Shown here piece after piece: positions 45,911 to 54,554 of a stretch of DNA of 64,000 nucleotides (its first letter is position 1; each line of letters begins with the position of its first letter). Both the position numbers and the translations under genes were made by a program. Below the pieces are notes generated by a model. That model saw only the letters and a program-made list of their open reading frames with translations, was not told where the DNA came from and searched no databases. The DNA is taken from assembly GCF_030410515.1 (NCBI RefSeq), contig NZ_JAUHHD010000001.1:744001-808000 (forward strand), in the 5' to 3' direction. This DNA comes from Arthrobacter sp. YD4. Its GTDB lineage: Bacteria; Actinomycetota; Actinomycetes; Actinomycetales; Micrococcaceae.

Positions 45911-45935
45911 AAGTTGAGTGTACCCCGCTCAACTT
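45911..45935. promoter_or_regulatory. HAIR-like operator (HspR) of clpB
   Basis: AAGTTGAG (45911-45918) and CTCAACTT (45928-45935) form a perfect inverted repeat with a 9-base spacer, matching the HspR consensus CTTGAGT-N7-ACTCAAG in all but the outer bases. It is about 32 bases before the clpB start. Confidence 0.75.
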
Positions 45936-45983
45936 TTTCCAGACCCTCTGTGGCTCCATGTTTGCCCACGGCGAAACCGCTGT

Positions 45984-46631
45984 CTAGGGGCGCAGGATCC
46001 CCGCACCCCCGCCTACCGCGCGGGGGCGGCCCCGGCCGGGAAACCGCTGCTCGGCCCGGCGGTTTTCCCCGAGGTGTCTGCCCTGCCCGAAGTAGTGCCG
46101 GAAGGTATAGAACACCGGCGACCATGCCGCGACATCGACGCGGCCGGAATCGAGCACCAGGTCATGCCGGGCATGGACCCGGCGGACCCGGACTTGGACC
46201 GCGTGCAGGCCCTCATCCAGCGGCCAGGCGTTCTCCAGGCCCGCCTCGATGTGGACGGGGGCTTCGGAGATGCGCTGCGGTGCCATTGTCTCGCTTGGCA
46301 TCGGCGTCCACCCTGCCAGGGACCACTTATCCGGTTCCGACCGGTACATCCCGGCCTTTTCCCGGGGGACCTCCGGCGAGCCCGTGGTCATGGCGATGCG
46401 CTCGATGCTGCCGGCCATGGCCTCGTCCGGGAGGTTCAGAACCACCTCGCCCGTCCGGATGAGGTTGGCGAACCCCTGGTGCAGCGAACTCAGGCCGAGG
46501 ACGAAGTGGTCCCCCAGCGACCACGCCGATGACATGGGCGTGATGTTGGTGCTGCCGTCGGGATTCTCGGTGGTCAGGAGGGCCACCAGCGAGCCGAAGT
46601 AATGGGCGCCGGGCGTAATGGTGCTGAACAT
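45984..46631 (-). CDS. flavin reductase-like FMN-binding protein
   Basis: A 215-residue flavin-reductase/split-barrel protein ('[25 protein letters not shown]', '[16 protein letters not shown]', '[15 protein letters not shown]'). The family binds FMN and reduces flavins or acts as a nitroreductase-like enzyme. It is divergent from the ArsR-type gene, which probably regulates it. Confidence 0.85.
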   Translation of the reverse strand: MFSTITPGAHYFGSLVALLTTENPDGSTNITPMSSAWSLGDHFVLGLSSLHQGFANLIRTGEVVLNLPDEAMAGSIERIAMTTGSPEVPREKAGMYRSEPDKWSLAGWTPMPSETMAPQRISEAPVHIEAGLENAWPLDEGLHAVQVRVRRVHARHDLVLDSGRVDVAAWSPVFYTFRHYFGQGRHLGENRRAEQRFPGRGRPRAVGGGAGILRP

Positions 46632-46695
46632 GGGTCAATCCTCACCGCTGGACAGTTCGCCGCCGGCCAAACCGTGCCCGTGATTAGATCGAAGG

Positions 46696-47394
46696 ATGCC
46701 GTCACAGTGGGCCGAGGATCTCGCGTCGATTGCCCAGGCCATGGGAAACGCGTCGCGGGCAACCATGCTCGTGGCCCTGATGGACACCCGCGCCCGGACC
46801 GCGGCCGAGATGGCCGCGAGCGCCGGCATCAGCCGGGGCACGGCCACGGCGCACCTCAATCAGTTGGTGGACGCCGGCCTGCTCGAGGAGGTCCGGCAGG
46901 GGAGGCACCGCTACGTACGCCTCAAGAACTCCGCCGTCGCCGGGTCGATTGAGGCGCTGATCGCCCTGGCCCCGGCGAGCCGCCCGGCCGCCTCGGGTTA
47001 CCGGGAGCACAAGAACGACGCCGAACTGCAGCACGGCCGGACCTGCTACGGCCATCTCGCGGGAGCCCTGGGGGTTGCGCTGGCCCTGGACTGGCGGCGC
47101 GCGGGGCTGGTCACTCCCACTGGATGGGATCTCACGGACGCCGGACACGCGTGGGCCCGCTCGTTGGGGATCGAACTCCCGGCACGCCCGTCCCGCCCGC
47201 TCGTCCGGCCCTGCCTCGACTGGACCGAGCGGCTCGACCACGCCGCCGGAATCCTGCCCGACCTCCTGGTGACGACGGCGCTGGAGCACGGGTGGCTGAG
47301 GCGGGGATCCCATCCGCGCTCGATCCGCCTGACGGCCGAGGGTGCGCAGGTCTTCGCCCGGGAGGGGCTGCTAACGACCCTCCCCGGCTTGTAG
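46696..47394 (+). CDS. ArsR-type winged-helix transcriptional regulator
   Basis: A 232-residue regulator. The N-terminal winged helix (~10-85) has 'TAAEMAASAGISRGTATAHL' and 'LLEEVRQGRHRYVRL', typical of ArsR. The C-terminal half is unlike a simple ArsR dimer domain and ends with a second helical part ('CLDWTERLDHAAGILPDLL'). The long C-terminal region resembles the YdfF/ArsR group that senses non-metal ligands; metal-binding Cys motifs are absent. It is divergent from the flavin reductase gene, likely its target. Confidence 0.82.
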   Translation: MPSQWAEDLASIAQAMGNASRATMLVALMDTRARTAAEMAASAGISRGTATAHLNQLVDAGLLEEVRQGRHRYVRLKNSAVAGSIEALIALAPASRPAASGYREHKNDAELQHGRTCYGHLAGALGVALALDWRRAGLVTPTGWDLTDAGHAWARSLGIELPARPSRPLVRPCLDWTERLDHAAGILPDLLVTTALEHGWLRRGSHPRSIRLTAEGAQVFAREGLLTTLPGL

Positions 47395-47422
47395 GCCGGG
47401 CGCTGAGGAGTGCCGGGGGCAA

Positions 47423-47459
47423 CTTAACGTTGCTTAACGCTCAAGCGGCAAAATAGCGT
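47423..47459 (+). promoter_or_regulatory. candidate promoter and LacI operator
   Basis: CTTAACG occurs twice at a 10-base period (47423, 47433). The second copy is part of the imperfect palindrome GCTTaacgctcAAGC, and TAGCGT (about 47454-47459) could be the -10 box. TGACGTCA (47463-47470) is a perfect palindrome just downstream. Confidence 0.4.
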
Positions 47460-47502
47460 AACTGACGTCACATCACGCCAACACCAGTGAAGGAGGCCCG
47501 TG

Positions 47503-48561
47503 ATGCAGGACCGCACTCTCACAGCATCCGCGGATCGCCCTCTTTCGCCGGTATCCGCGGCGGCGGTGGCCAGGGCCGCCGGCGTGTCCGCCGCGTCGGT
47601 GTCCTACGTCTTGAACGGCAAGGCCGGGGTTTCCCCCGAAACCCGCCGCCACATCATCCACGTGGCCAACGAGCTGGGCTTCAGACCCCGTAAGTCCTCG
47701 CAGTCCACGGACCTGCAGCGCAGCCGGGTGGTGGGACTCATCCTTCCGAACATCATCAACCCGATGTTCCCGCGCTGGGCCCAGGGGGTCATCTCCTCCG
47801 CGGCCGACTCCGGCTATGAAGTCTTCGTGGCCACCACCCAGGACGACCCCGAGATCCTGGCCCAGGTCACGGCCACCCTCGCCAACCGCGCGGTGGACGG
47901 CGTCATCCTCGCCGCCTCACTCCGGGACGATGCCCGCGCCCTCCGAACCCTGAGGGCCGCACGCATCCCCTACGTCTGCCTGTCCCGGCGGGCCGACTTC
48001 CTCGACGCCGACTTCGTCGGCATCGACGACGACGCGGCCGCGACCGAGCTGATGCAGCACATGCTGGGCCACGGCTACACGGAAATCGCCACCGTGATCG
48101 GGCCGCGCGTCTCCACGGCGTCGCTGGCCCGCGAGCAGGCGTTCGTCCGCACGGCGGCCACCGCCGGCGTCGTCATCAGCGGGGACCGGAAAATCAGCAC
48201 CCGCGTCAACAACGAAGGCGGCCGACTGGCCGCCGAACGGCTCTTCGCCGGCGGCAACCCGCCGCGCGCCGTGGTCTGCGGCAGCGACGAACTCGCCATT
48301 GGCGTCATGGAGTACGCGATGGCACGCGGCCTGCGCATCCCGGAGGATGTGGCGGTGGCCGGCTGCGACGGGCTGCCGCACAGCCGCTCCGGACTGATCA
48401 ACCTCACCAGCATCGTCCAGCCGCAGCAGGACATGGCGCAGGAGGCCTTCGCCATGCTGCTGCAGCGCATCGATGCCCCGTCCCGCAGCTACACCTCCCT
48501 GGTCTGCCCCCACCGGCTCCACGTCGGCCGCACCTGCGGCTGCCCACCGGCAGGCGCCTGA
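47503..48561 (+). CDS. LacI family transcriptional regulator
   Basis: A 352-residue regulator. The N-terminal HTH ('AVARAAGVSAASVSYVLNG', ~19-37, with hinge 'IIHVANELGFRPR') is followed by a periplasmic-binding-protein-like domain with the usual 'VVGLILPNIINPMFPRWAQG' start. I chose ATG at 47503 because AGGAGG is spaced correctly from it; GTG at 47500 is too close. It heads the 47.5-52.8 kb operon and probably senses its substrate. Confidence 0.93.
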   Translation: MQDRTLTASADRPLSPVSAAAVARAAGVSAASVSYVLNGKAGVSPETRRHIIHVANELGFRPRKSSQSTDLQRSRVVGLILPNIINPMFPRWAQGVISSAADSGYEVFVATTQDDPEILAQVTATLANRAVDGVILAASLRDDARALRTLRAARIPYVCLSRRADFLDADFVGIDDDAAATELMQHMLGHGYTEIATVIGPRVSTASLAREQAFVRTAATAGVVISGDRKISTRVNNEGGRLAAERLFAGGNPPRAVVCGSDELAIGVMEYAMARGLRIPEDVAVAGCDGLPHSRSGLINLTSIVQPQQDMAQEAFAMLLQRIDAPSRSYTSLVCPHRLHVGRTCGCPPAGA

Positions 48562-48661
48562 CCTTCCTTCCCGTTCACCCCGCACCACCAGCCAGTATCC
48601 GGGCTGCCTTCCGGCTGCCCGGCGTCCCATCAACCTGACCCCAATTCAAGGACGAAGAACC

Positions 48662-49981
48662 ATGTCAGTTGTTTCCGCACCAACGACGATGCGTACACCG
48701 CAACAAATCAACGGCGTCATCCTCCGCAGGGTCATGCCGCTGCTCATCGGCGCCTACATCATGGCGTTCCTGGACCGCACCAACATCGGCATGGCCAAGG
48801 ACCGCCTCGAGATCGACCTCGGGATCTCCGCCACCGCGTACGGCATCGGAGCGGGCCTGTTCTTCCTGACTTACGCCCTCTCCGAGATTCCGTCCAACCT
48901 CATCATGCACAAGGTCGGCGCACGCTTCTGGATCATGCGGATCATGATCACCTGGGGCCTGATCTCCGCCGGAATGGCCTTCGTCCAAGGCGAATGGTCG
49001 TTCTACATCATGCGGATGCTGCTCGGCATCGCCGAGGCCGGCCTCTTCCCAGGCGTCATGTACTTCCTCACCCAGTGGTTCGTGGTCAAGGACCGCGCCA
49101 AGGCCAACGGCATGTTCCTGCTCGGCGTCTCGATCGCCAACATCGTGGGCGCCCCGCTCGGCGGCCTGCTCCTGACCATGGACGGCTTCGCCGGCCTGCA
49201 CGGCTGGCAGTGGATGTTCCTGGTGGAGGGCCTCCCCGCCTGCGTCCTCGCCTACGTCGTCTGGAAGAAGCTGCCGGACCGGCCCAGCAAATCCACCTTC
49301 CTCACCGCCGAAGAAGCCGCCGACCTCGAGGCCCGGATCGCAGCCGAGGAGAAGGCCGGCGCGGAAGCCTCCGGCAACCACCGGCTTCTCGACGCCATGA
49401 AGGACAAGCAGATCCTGCTGGTCGTCGGCGTCTACTTCGCCCACCAGATCGCCGTCTATGCCCTGTCCTACTTCCTGCCGTCCATCATCGGCACCTACGG
49501 GAAGCTCAACCCGCTGCAGATCGGCCTGCTGACGTCCATCCCGTGGATCTTCTCCGCCGCCGGAGCCCTGCTGCTGCCCCGGTTCGCCACCGACGCCAAG
49601 CGTTCCCGCCTCCTGGTCACCGGGACCATGACCGGCATCATCGCCGGCTTCGCCCTCGGCGCCGTGGGTGGCCCGCTGCTGGGCATGATTGGCTTCTGCC
49701 TGGCCGCATTCAACTTCTTCGCCCTGCAGCCGATCCTCTTCACTTACCCGGCAACCCGCCTCAGCGGCTCCGCCCTGGCCGGCGGCATCGCCTTCGTCAA
49801 CACCATCGGCCTGCTCGGCGGGTTCCTCGGCCCCTACGTCATGGGCTTCATGCAGGACGCCACCGGCTCCAAGCTCTCGGGCCTGTGGTTCATCGTGGCC
49901 GTGTGCATCGTCGGGGCGCTCCTGTCCCTGCTGCTCAAGCGGGGCACCGAAACCCCGGACACCGTCCCCGCCGCCCACTAG
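48662..49981 (+). CDS. MFS transporter, anion:cation symporter family
   Basis: A 439-residue, 12-helix major facilitator. The ACS-family signature 'FLDRTNIGMAKDRLEIDLGI' follows the first helix, with 'GIAEAGLFPGVMYFLTQWF' in helix 5 region. ACS members (e.g. tartrate, phthalate, galactarate, glucarate carriers) import organic anions with protons. It is the transporter of the LacI-controlled operon, arguing for a hydroxy- or sugar-acid substrate. AAGGAC precedes the ATG at 48662. Confidence 0.92.
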   Translation: MSVVSAPTTMRTPQQINGVILRRVMPLLIGAYIMAFLDRTNIGMAKDRLEIDLGISATAYGIGAGLFFLTYALSEIPSNLIMHKVGARFWIMRIMITWGLISAGMAFVQGEWSFYIMRMLLGIAEAGLFPGVMYFLTQWFVVKDRAKANGMFLLGVSIANIVGAPLGGLLLTMDGFAGLHGWQWMFLVEGLPACVLAYVVWKKLPDRPSKSTFLTAEEAADLEARIAAEEKAGAEASGNHRLLDAMKDKQILLVVGVYFAHQIAVYALSYFLPSIIGTYGKLNPLQIGLLTSIPWIFSAAGALLLPRFATDAKRSRLLVTGTMTGIIAGFALGAVGGPLLGMIGFCLAAFNFFALQPILFTYPATRLSGSALAGGIAFVNTIGLLGGFLGPYVMGFMQDATGSKLSGLWFIVAVCIVGALLSLLLKRGTETPDTVPAAH

Positions 49982-50062
49982 CCGGCCTCCCACACTTCGT
50001 TCCGCCGGTACCGCCCCCAAGGGCCGGCGGAACGGTCCCACTCCCACCGCAAGGAAAAAGTC

Positions 50063-50827
50063 ATGGATTTCACCGCCAAACGCGTTCTGGTCACCGCCGG
50101 TGCCAACGGCATCGGCCTGGCCATCGCCACCAAGTTCAAGGACCTCGGAGCCAGCGTCTTCGTCACCGACATTGACCCCGACGCCGTCGAGAAAGCGCAG
50201 GTCAACGGGCTCTCGGCCGCCGTCAGCGACGTCTCCGACGAAGCGCAGGTCCGCGAACTCATGGACACGGTGGCCGCGGAACTCGGCGGCCTGGACGTGC
50301 TGGTCAACAACGCCGGGATCGCCGGGCCCACCGGCCCGCTGGAGACCCTCGACGCCGGCGCGTGGAAGGCCACCTTCGACGTCAACATCCACGGCCAGTT
50401 CTACTGCATCAAGCACGCGCTTCCGCTGCTCCGGCAGGGCACCGACGCCTCGATCGTAAACCTCTCCTCCGCCGCCGGCCGGCTCGGCATGGCCGGCCGC
50501 AGCGCGTATTCCGCGTCCAAGTGGGCCGTCGTAGGGCTGACCAAGACCCTCGCGATCGAGCTGGGCCCGGACCGGATCCGGGTCAACGCCATCTGCCCGG
50601 GCGCCGTCAACGGCCCCAGGATCGACGCCGTCATCGCCGCCAAGGCGCAGATGCTCGACCTGCCCGAGGAACAGGTCTCCGAGCTGTACCACAACCAGTC
50701 CTCGCTGGGACGGCTGATCGAGGCCGAGGACATCGCCAACATGGCCGCCTTCGCCGCGAGCGACCTGGCCCGCAACGTCAACGGCCAGGCCCTCGCGGTC
50801 GACGGCAACACCGAGAAGCTGTACTGA
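50063..50827 (+). CDS. SDR family oxidoreductase
   Basis: A 254-residue short-chain dehydrogenase. The cofactor motif is TAGANGIG (Ala in place of the usual second-position Gly of TGxxxGIG), 'NNAG' is in 'LVNNAGIAG', the catalytic Ser is in 'NLSSAAGRLG', and Tyr-Lys in 'YSASK'. The Asp in 'VFVTDIDP' points to NAD(H). In this operon it likely oxidises a hydroxy acid to a beta-keto acid for the downstream BKACE enzyme. Confidence 0.92.
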   Translation: MDFTAKRVLVTAGANGIGLAIATKFKDLGASVFVTDIDPDAVEKAQVNGLSAAVSDVSDEAQVRELMDTVAAELGGLDVLVNNAGIAGPTGPLETLDAGAWKATFDVNIHGQFYCIKHALPLLRQGTDASIVNLSSAAGRLGMAGRSAYSASKWAVVGLTKTLAIELGPDRIRVNAICPGAVNGPRIDAVIAAKAQMLDLPEEQVSELYHNQSSLGRLIEAEDIANMAAFAASDLARNVNGQALAVDGNTEKLY

Positions 50828-50847
50828 GTCCCGAAGGAGCGATTCCC

Positions 50848-51780
50848 ATGGCTGCTGCACGCAAAGTCATCATCACCAGCGCCGTCACCGGCGCCATCCA
50901 CACCCCCTCCATGTCCCCGCACCTGCCGGTCACCCCGGACGAGATCGCCGACGCCGCGATCGGCGCCGCGGCGGCCGGCGCCGCGATCGTGCACATGCAC
51001 GCCCGCGACCCGAAGGACGGCCGGCCCTCCCAGGACCCGGATCACTTCGCGCCCATCCTGGACAAGCTCAAGCGCAACACCGACGCCGTCATCAACATCA
51101 CCACCGGCGGCTCGCCCCACATGAGCGTGGAGGAGCGGATGCAGCCGGCCGCGCTGTTCAAGCCGGAACTGGCCTCGCTGAACATGGGGTCGATGAACTT
51201 CGGCCTCTACCCGATGCTGGACCGTTTCACCGAGTTCGGCCACGAGTGGGAACGGGAGGGTCTTGAGAAGAGCCGCGACCTGGTCTTCAAGAACACCTTC
51301 CAGGACATCGAGACCATCCTCGGCATCGGCAACGAGAACGGCACCCGGTTCGAATTCGAGTGCTACGACATCTCCCACCTGAACAACCTGGCCCACTTCC
51401 ACGCCCGCGGGCTGGCCCGCGGACCGCTGTTCGTGCAGTCCGTATTCGGCCTGCTCGGCGGCATCGGGGCTCACCCCGAGGACCTCATGCACATGCGCCG
51501 CACGGCGGACCGCCTGCTGGGCGAGGACTACCAGTGGTCCATCCTGGGCGCCGGCAAGAACCAGATGCCGCTTGCCACGATCGGTGCGGCGATGGGCTCA
51601 CACGTCCGCGTGGGCCTGGAGGACTCGCTGTGGATCGGCCCCGGCCAGCTCGCCGCGTCCAACGCCGAGCAGGTCACCCGGATCCGCACGATCCTGGAGG
51701 CGCTCAACTTCGAGGTGGCAACCCCGGACGAAGCCCGTGAGATGCTGCAGCTCAAGGGCCGTGACCAGGTCGGATTCTAG
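50848..51780 (+). CDS. BKACE (DUF849) beta-keto acid cleavage enzyme
   Basis: A 310-residue TIM-barrel protein of the BKACE family: zinc-ligand 'VHMHARDP', the 'INITTGG' strand, 'ECYDISHLNNL' and 'GAGKNQMPLATIGAAMGSHVRVG'. BKACE enzymes condense a beta-keto acid with acetyl-CoA to give acetoacetate and a new CoA ester. The substrate varies with the pocket and cannot be named here. GAAGGAG precedes the ATG at 50848. It follows the SDR gene by 20 bases and precedes glycerate kinase. Confidence 0.9.
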   Translation: MAAARKVIITSAVTGAIHTPSMSPHLPVTPDEIADAAIGAAAAGAAIVHMHARDPKDGRPSQDPDHFAPILDKLKRNTDAVINITTGGSPHMSVEERMQPAALFKPELASLNMGSMNFGLYPMLDRFTEFGHEWEREGLEKSRDLVFKNTFQDIETILGIGNENGTRFEFECYDISHLNNLAHFHARGLARGPLFVQSVFGLLGGIGAHPEDLMHMRRTADRLLGEDYQWSILGAGKNQMPLATIGAAMGSHVRVGLEDSLWIGPGQLAASNAEQVTRIRTILEALNFEVATPDEAREMLQLKGRDQVGF

Positions 51781-51784
51781 GGCC

Positions 51785-52804
51785 GTGGCCATCCTCGTCG
51801 CCCCGGACAGCTTCAAGGGCACCTTCGCCGCCGGCGAGGTCGCCGCCCACATCGCCGCCGGAATCCGTTCAGCGGGAGGAACCGCCGTAGAGCTGCCGGT
51901 GGCCGACGGCGGCGAGGGAACCTTCGAGGTGCTGGCCCGCAGCCTGGACGCCCGGCCGGTCCGGGTCCGCACCGTGGGTCCCTGGGGCGACGACGTCGAG
52001 ACGGTCTTTGCGCTGGCCTCCGACGGCACCGCCGTCGTCGAACTCGCGTTCGCCAGCGGATTGAACCTGCCCACCGCCGGCGACCGGGATCCCGTCCGGG
52101 CCAGCACGTACGGGACCGGGGTGATGATGGCCGAGGCCGTCCGGCACGGGGCGCGGCGCCTGCTGGTGGCCGCCGGCGGTTCCGCCACCACCGACGGCGG
52201 GGCGGGTGCCATCGCGGCGATTGAGGAACGCGGCGGCCTCAACGGCGCCGAGGTGGTGGTCCTCAGCGACGTGACCACCCGTTTCGGCGACGCGGCCCGC
52301 GTGTTCGGGCCCCAGAAAGGAGCCGGACCGGCCGAGGTCGAGGCGTTGACCCTGCGGCTCGAGGCCCTGGCGGACCGGTTCTCCCGGGACCTGGGCCGCG
52401 ACCCGCGGACCGTGGCCCGCACGGGCGCCGCCGGGGGATTCTCTGGCGGGATGTGGGCGCGGTACGGGGCCCGGCTGGTCTCCGGCGCGGACCATGTCCT
52501 TGACCTGCTCGGCTTCGACGCCCTGGCCGCCGCCAGCGAGGCGCTGGTGGTCGGCGAGGGTCGGCTGGACTCCCAGACCGGGCAGGGCAAGATCATCGCC
52601 GCCATCCTGGCCCGGAGCGGCGCCACCCCGGTCCACGCCGTCGTCGGCTCCCTCCACGAGGACCTGGGCGCCTACGCGGAGAACTTCGCCGGGATCACTG
52701 TCGCCAGCACCGGCAAGGACCTCGTGGCGGCCGGGGCGTCACTGGTCAGGGCCGGTTCGGCGGGTGCCGCGCAGGCTGGCGTTTCCCCGTCCACCCCCGC
52801 ATAG
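51785..52804 (+). CDS. glxK: glycerate kinase
   Basis: A 339-residue glycerate kinase of the GarK/GlxK group: 'APDSFKGTFAAGEVAAHIAAG', 'PVADGGEGT', 'AGGSATTDGGAGA', 'GPQKGA' and 'VGEGRLDSQTGQGK'. It phosphorylates glycerate to 2- or 3-phosphoglycerate. At 339 residues it is shorter than the typical ~375-380. GTG at 51785 is four bases after the preceding stop, with no strong ribosome site, so coupling to the BKACE gene is likely. Last gene of the LacI-MFS-SDR-BKACE operon; a hairpin follows. Confidence 0.9.
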   Translation: MAILVAPDSFKGTFAAGEVAAHIAAGIRSAGGTAVELPVADGGEGTFEVLARSLDARPVRVRTVGPWGDDVETVFALASDGTAVVELAFASGLNLPTAGDRDPVRASTYGTGVMMAEAVRHGARRLLVAAGGSATTDGGAGAIAAIEERGGLNGAEVVVLSDVTTRFGDAARVFGPQKGAGPAEVEALTLRLEALADRFSRDLGRDPRTVARTGAAGGFSGGMWARYGARLVSGADHVLDLLGFDALAAASEALVVGEGRLDSQTGQGKIIAAILARSGATPVHAVVGSLHEDLGAYAENFAGITVASTGKDLVAAGASLVRAGSAGAAQAGVSPSTPA

Positions 52805-52809
52805 CAAAC

Positions 52810-52850
52810 GATCCGGCTGTCGGTTCCCCCAAGGAACCGACGACCGGATC
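52810..52850 (+). terminator. terminator of the BKACE-glycerate kinase operon
   Basis: An 18-base stem (52810-52827 with 52833-52850) with two mismatches and a five-base loop, immediately after the glycerate kinase stop. Confidence 0.7.
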
Positions 52851-52861
52851 GGATAAGTGCT

Positions 52862-52898
52862 ACACACAGAGTGTGTCACACATATGACAAAGTTGTCA
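52862..52898. promoter_or_regulatory. two palindromes upstream of the AhpD-like gene
   Basis: ACACAC-aga-GTGTGT (52862-52876) and TGACAA-ag-TTGTCA (52885-52898) are both perfect inverted repeats, in an AT-rich stretch 46 bases or more before the start at 52944. TACGCT (52932-52937), six bases before ATG, is the likely -10. Confidence 0.5.
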
Positions 52899-52943
52899 CA
52901 TGCTGCTCTGCGGGTCCGTCTGGCGTGTCGGTACGCTGGGGTC

Positions 52944-53441
52944 ATGAATGAGACTTCCGCCGCAGAGCACGGCGATCGCAACAGTTCCTCCGGCCGCCTG
53001 TTTCTGGACAAGGAGCACCCGGCCGCGTGGCGGGCACTCAACGGTTTGGGTTTGAAGGCCAAGGAGGCCGCCACCGAGGCCGGCCTGGACCAGGCGCTGA
53101 TCGAACTGTTGAACGTGCGGATCTCGCAGATCAACGGCTGTGCGTTCTGCCTGGACCTGCACGTCCACGACGCCGTCAAGAACGGTGAAACCGCTCAGCG
53201 CCTGGCGGTCCTGCCGGCCTGGCGGGACACGGATCTGTTCAGCGCCAAGGAGCGGGCCGCCCTGACCCTCGCCGAGGCGATCACCGACATTTCGGACCAG
53301 GCGGCCCGGGAGCACGAGGGGAGGGCGGCCCGGCAGCAGCTTAGCGAGGCCGAGTTCTCCGCGATCAGCTGGCTGGCAATCGCCATGAACGCCTTCAACC
53401 GGGTCTCGATCGTCAGCCAGCACCCGGTCCGCGCCCGCTAG
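52944..53441 (+). CDS. carboxymuconolactone decarboxylase/AhpD family protein
   Basis: A 165-residue protein with the AhpD-type redox motif 'CAFCLDLHVHDA' (Cys-x2-Cys-x3-His), preceded by 'QALIELLNVRISQING'. Members are peroxidase/disulfide reductases that protect against peroxides. ATG at 52944 (MNETSAAE); leaderless promoter likely. Overlaps the convergent PRISE-like gene by four bases. Confidence 0.9.
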   Translation: MNETSAAEHGDRNSSSGRLFLDKEHPAAWRALNGLGLKAKEAATEAGLDQALIELLNVRISQINGCAFCLDLHVHDAVKNGETAQRLAVLPAWRDTDLFSAKERAALTLAEAITDISDQAAREHEGRAARQQLSEAEFSAISWLAIAMNAFNRVSIVSQHPVRAR

Positions 53442-54517
53442 GGAATCAGCCGGTCCGCCCGGAACCTGTCGAACAGATCCGTGAACGAGTCGAGGGTGCG
53501 GCGGTACCCGGCGAACCCGGCCACCCGGCTCTTACTCATATCCGCCAGCACCTCGATATTGCGGCCGAGGTCGCCGTCGGTGTGCCACCAGGACGAGACC
53601 CGGCCCAGGTCCGGCTCCGCAAGGACGTTCCGGGCCGCGAGGTCCGCCCAGGTCTGCTCCATGCCCTGCATCTGGATTTCCAGCGGCCGGGGTTCGCCCT
53701 CGAAGCCGACGGGTTCGACGCCGAAGTAGGCGGCCAGCCGCGGCCACATCCAGCGCCAGCGGAAGACGTCGCCGTTGACCACGTTGTACGCCTGGTTCGC
53801 CGCGCCGTCGTCGGTCGCCGCCCAGACCATGTGCTCGGCCAGCAGGCCGCTGTCCGTCATGTCCGTCAGGCTGTTCCACTGCGTTTCGGAGCCCGGGAAG
53901 ATGAACGGCCTGCCGAGTTCCTTGCAGAGCGAGGCCTGCACGGCGAGGGTGAGGCCCATGTTCATCGCGTTGCCCACGGCGTGGCCGATCACGGTGTGGG
54001 CGCGGTGCACGGACCAGGTGAAGCCCTGCCGCTCCGCGGCGGTCCAGAGCTCGTCCTCCTGGTTGTAGTAGAAGTTGGCGACCGGCAGCCGGGGCTCCTC
54101 CTCGTGGAACGGCGTGTCCGGCATGTCGCCCTCGCCGTAGGCCTCGAACGGGCCGAGGTAGTGCTTCAGGCCGGTCATGAGGGCAACGTGGCGGACGGGA
54201 CTGTGCGCGACGGCGCCCAGCAGGTTCCTCAGCAGCGCGGCGTTGACCCGGATGTTGTCCTGTTCCGTGTCCTGCCTGGACCAGGCGGTGAAGAACACGT
54301 GGGTGGGCCGCTCGCCGGCCAGGGCCGCGGCAAGGCTTTCCGGGGAGCCGAGGTCCGCCGCGATGGAGCGGGCACCGGGGAGGACGGCACCGCTGCGGGT
54401 CAGGGCCAGGACGTCCCAGCCGGTGCCGGCGAGGAGGTTGACCAGGGCCGATCCGGCGATCCCGCTGGCGCCGACCACCAGCGCGGTGTGTCCTTGGCCT
54501 GTTTCAGAGTGCTGCAC
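53438..54517 (-). CDS. PRISE-like SDR family oxidoreductase
   Basis: A 359-residue extended SDR. Cofactor motif 'VVGASGIAGSALVNLL', 'VFFTAWSRQD', Tyr in 'ANFYYNQEDEL' and the 'SVHRAHTVIGH' motif characteristic of progesterone-5-beta-reductase/iridoid-synthase-like (PRISE) enzymes, which reduce enones. The open frame extends upstream into modC sequence, but GTG at 54517 has AGGAGG at correct spacing. Located 37 bases after modC; whether it belongs to that operon is unclear. Confidence 0.88.
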   Translation of the reverse strand: MQHSETGQGHTALVVGASGIAGSALVNLLAGTGWDVLALTRSGAVLPGARSIAADLGSPESLAAALAGERPTHVFFTAWSRQDTEQDNIRVNAALLRNLLGAVAHSPVRHVALMTGLKHYLGPFEAYGEGDMPDTPFHEEEPRLPVANFYYNQEDELWTAAERQGFTWSVHRAHTVIGHAVGNAMNMGLTLAVQASLCKELGRPFIFPGSETQWNSLTDMTDSGLLAEHMVWAATDDGAANQAYNVVNGDVFRWRWMWPRLAAYFGVEPVGFEGEPRPLEIQMQGMEQTWADLAARNVLAEPDLGRVSSWWHTDGDLGRNIEVLADMSKSRVAGFAGYRRTLDSFTDLFDRFRADRLIP

Positions 54518-54554
54518 GGTATTCCTCCTGGTTGCGGGTGGGGCTCCCTCCACC

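Noticed and set aside
43816..45912. A 698-codon plus-strand frame opposite clpB.
   Set aside because: Antisense artefact of strong GC bias; clpB is clear.
48665..50860. A 731-codon minus-strand frame opposite the MFS and SDR genes.
   Set aside because: Acidic repetitive translation with no domain, caused by codon bias of the real plus-strand genes.
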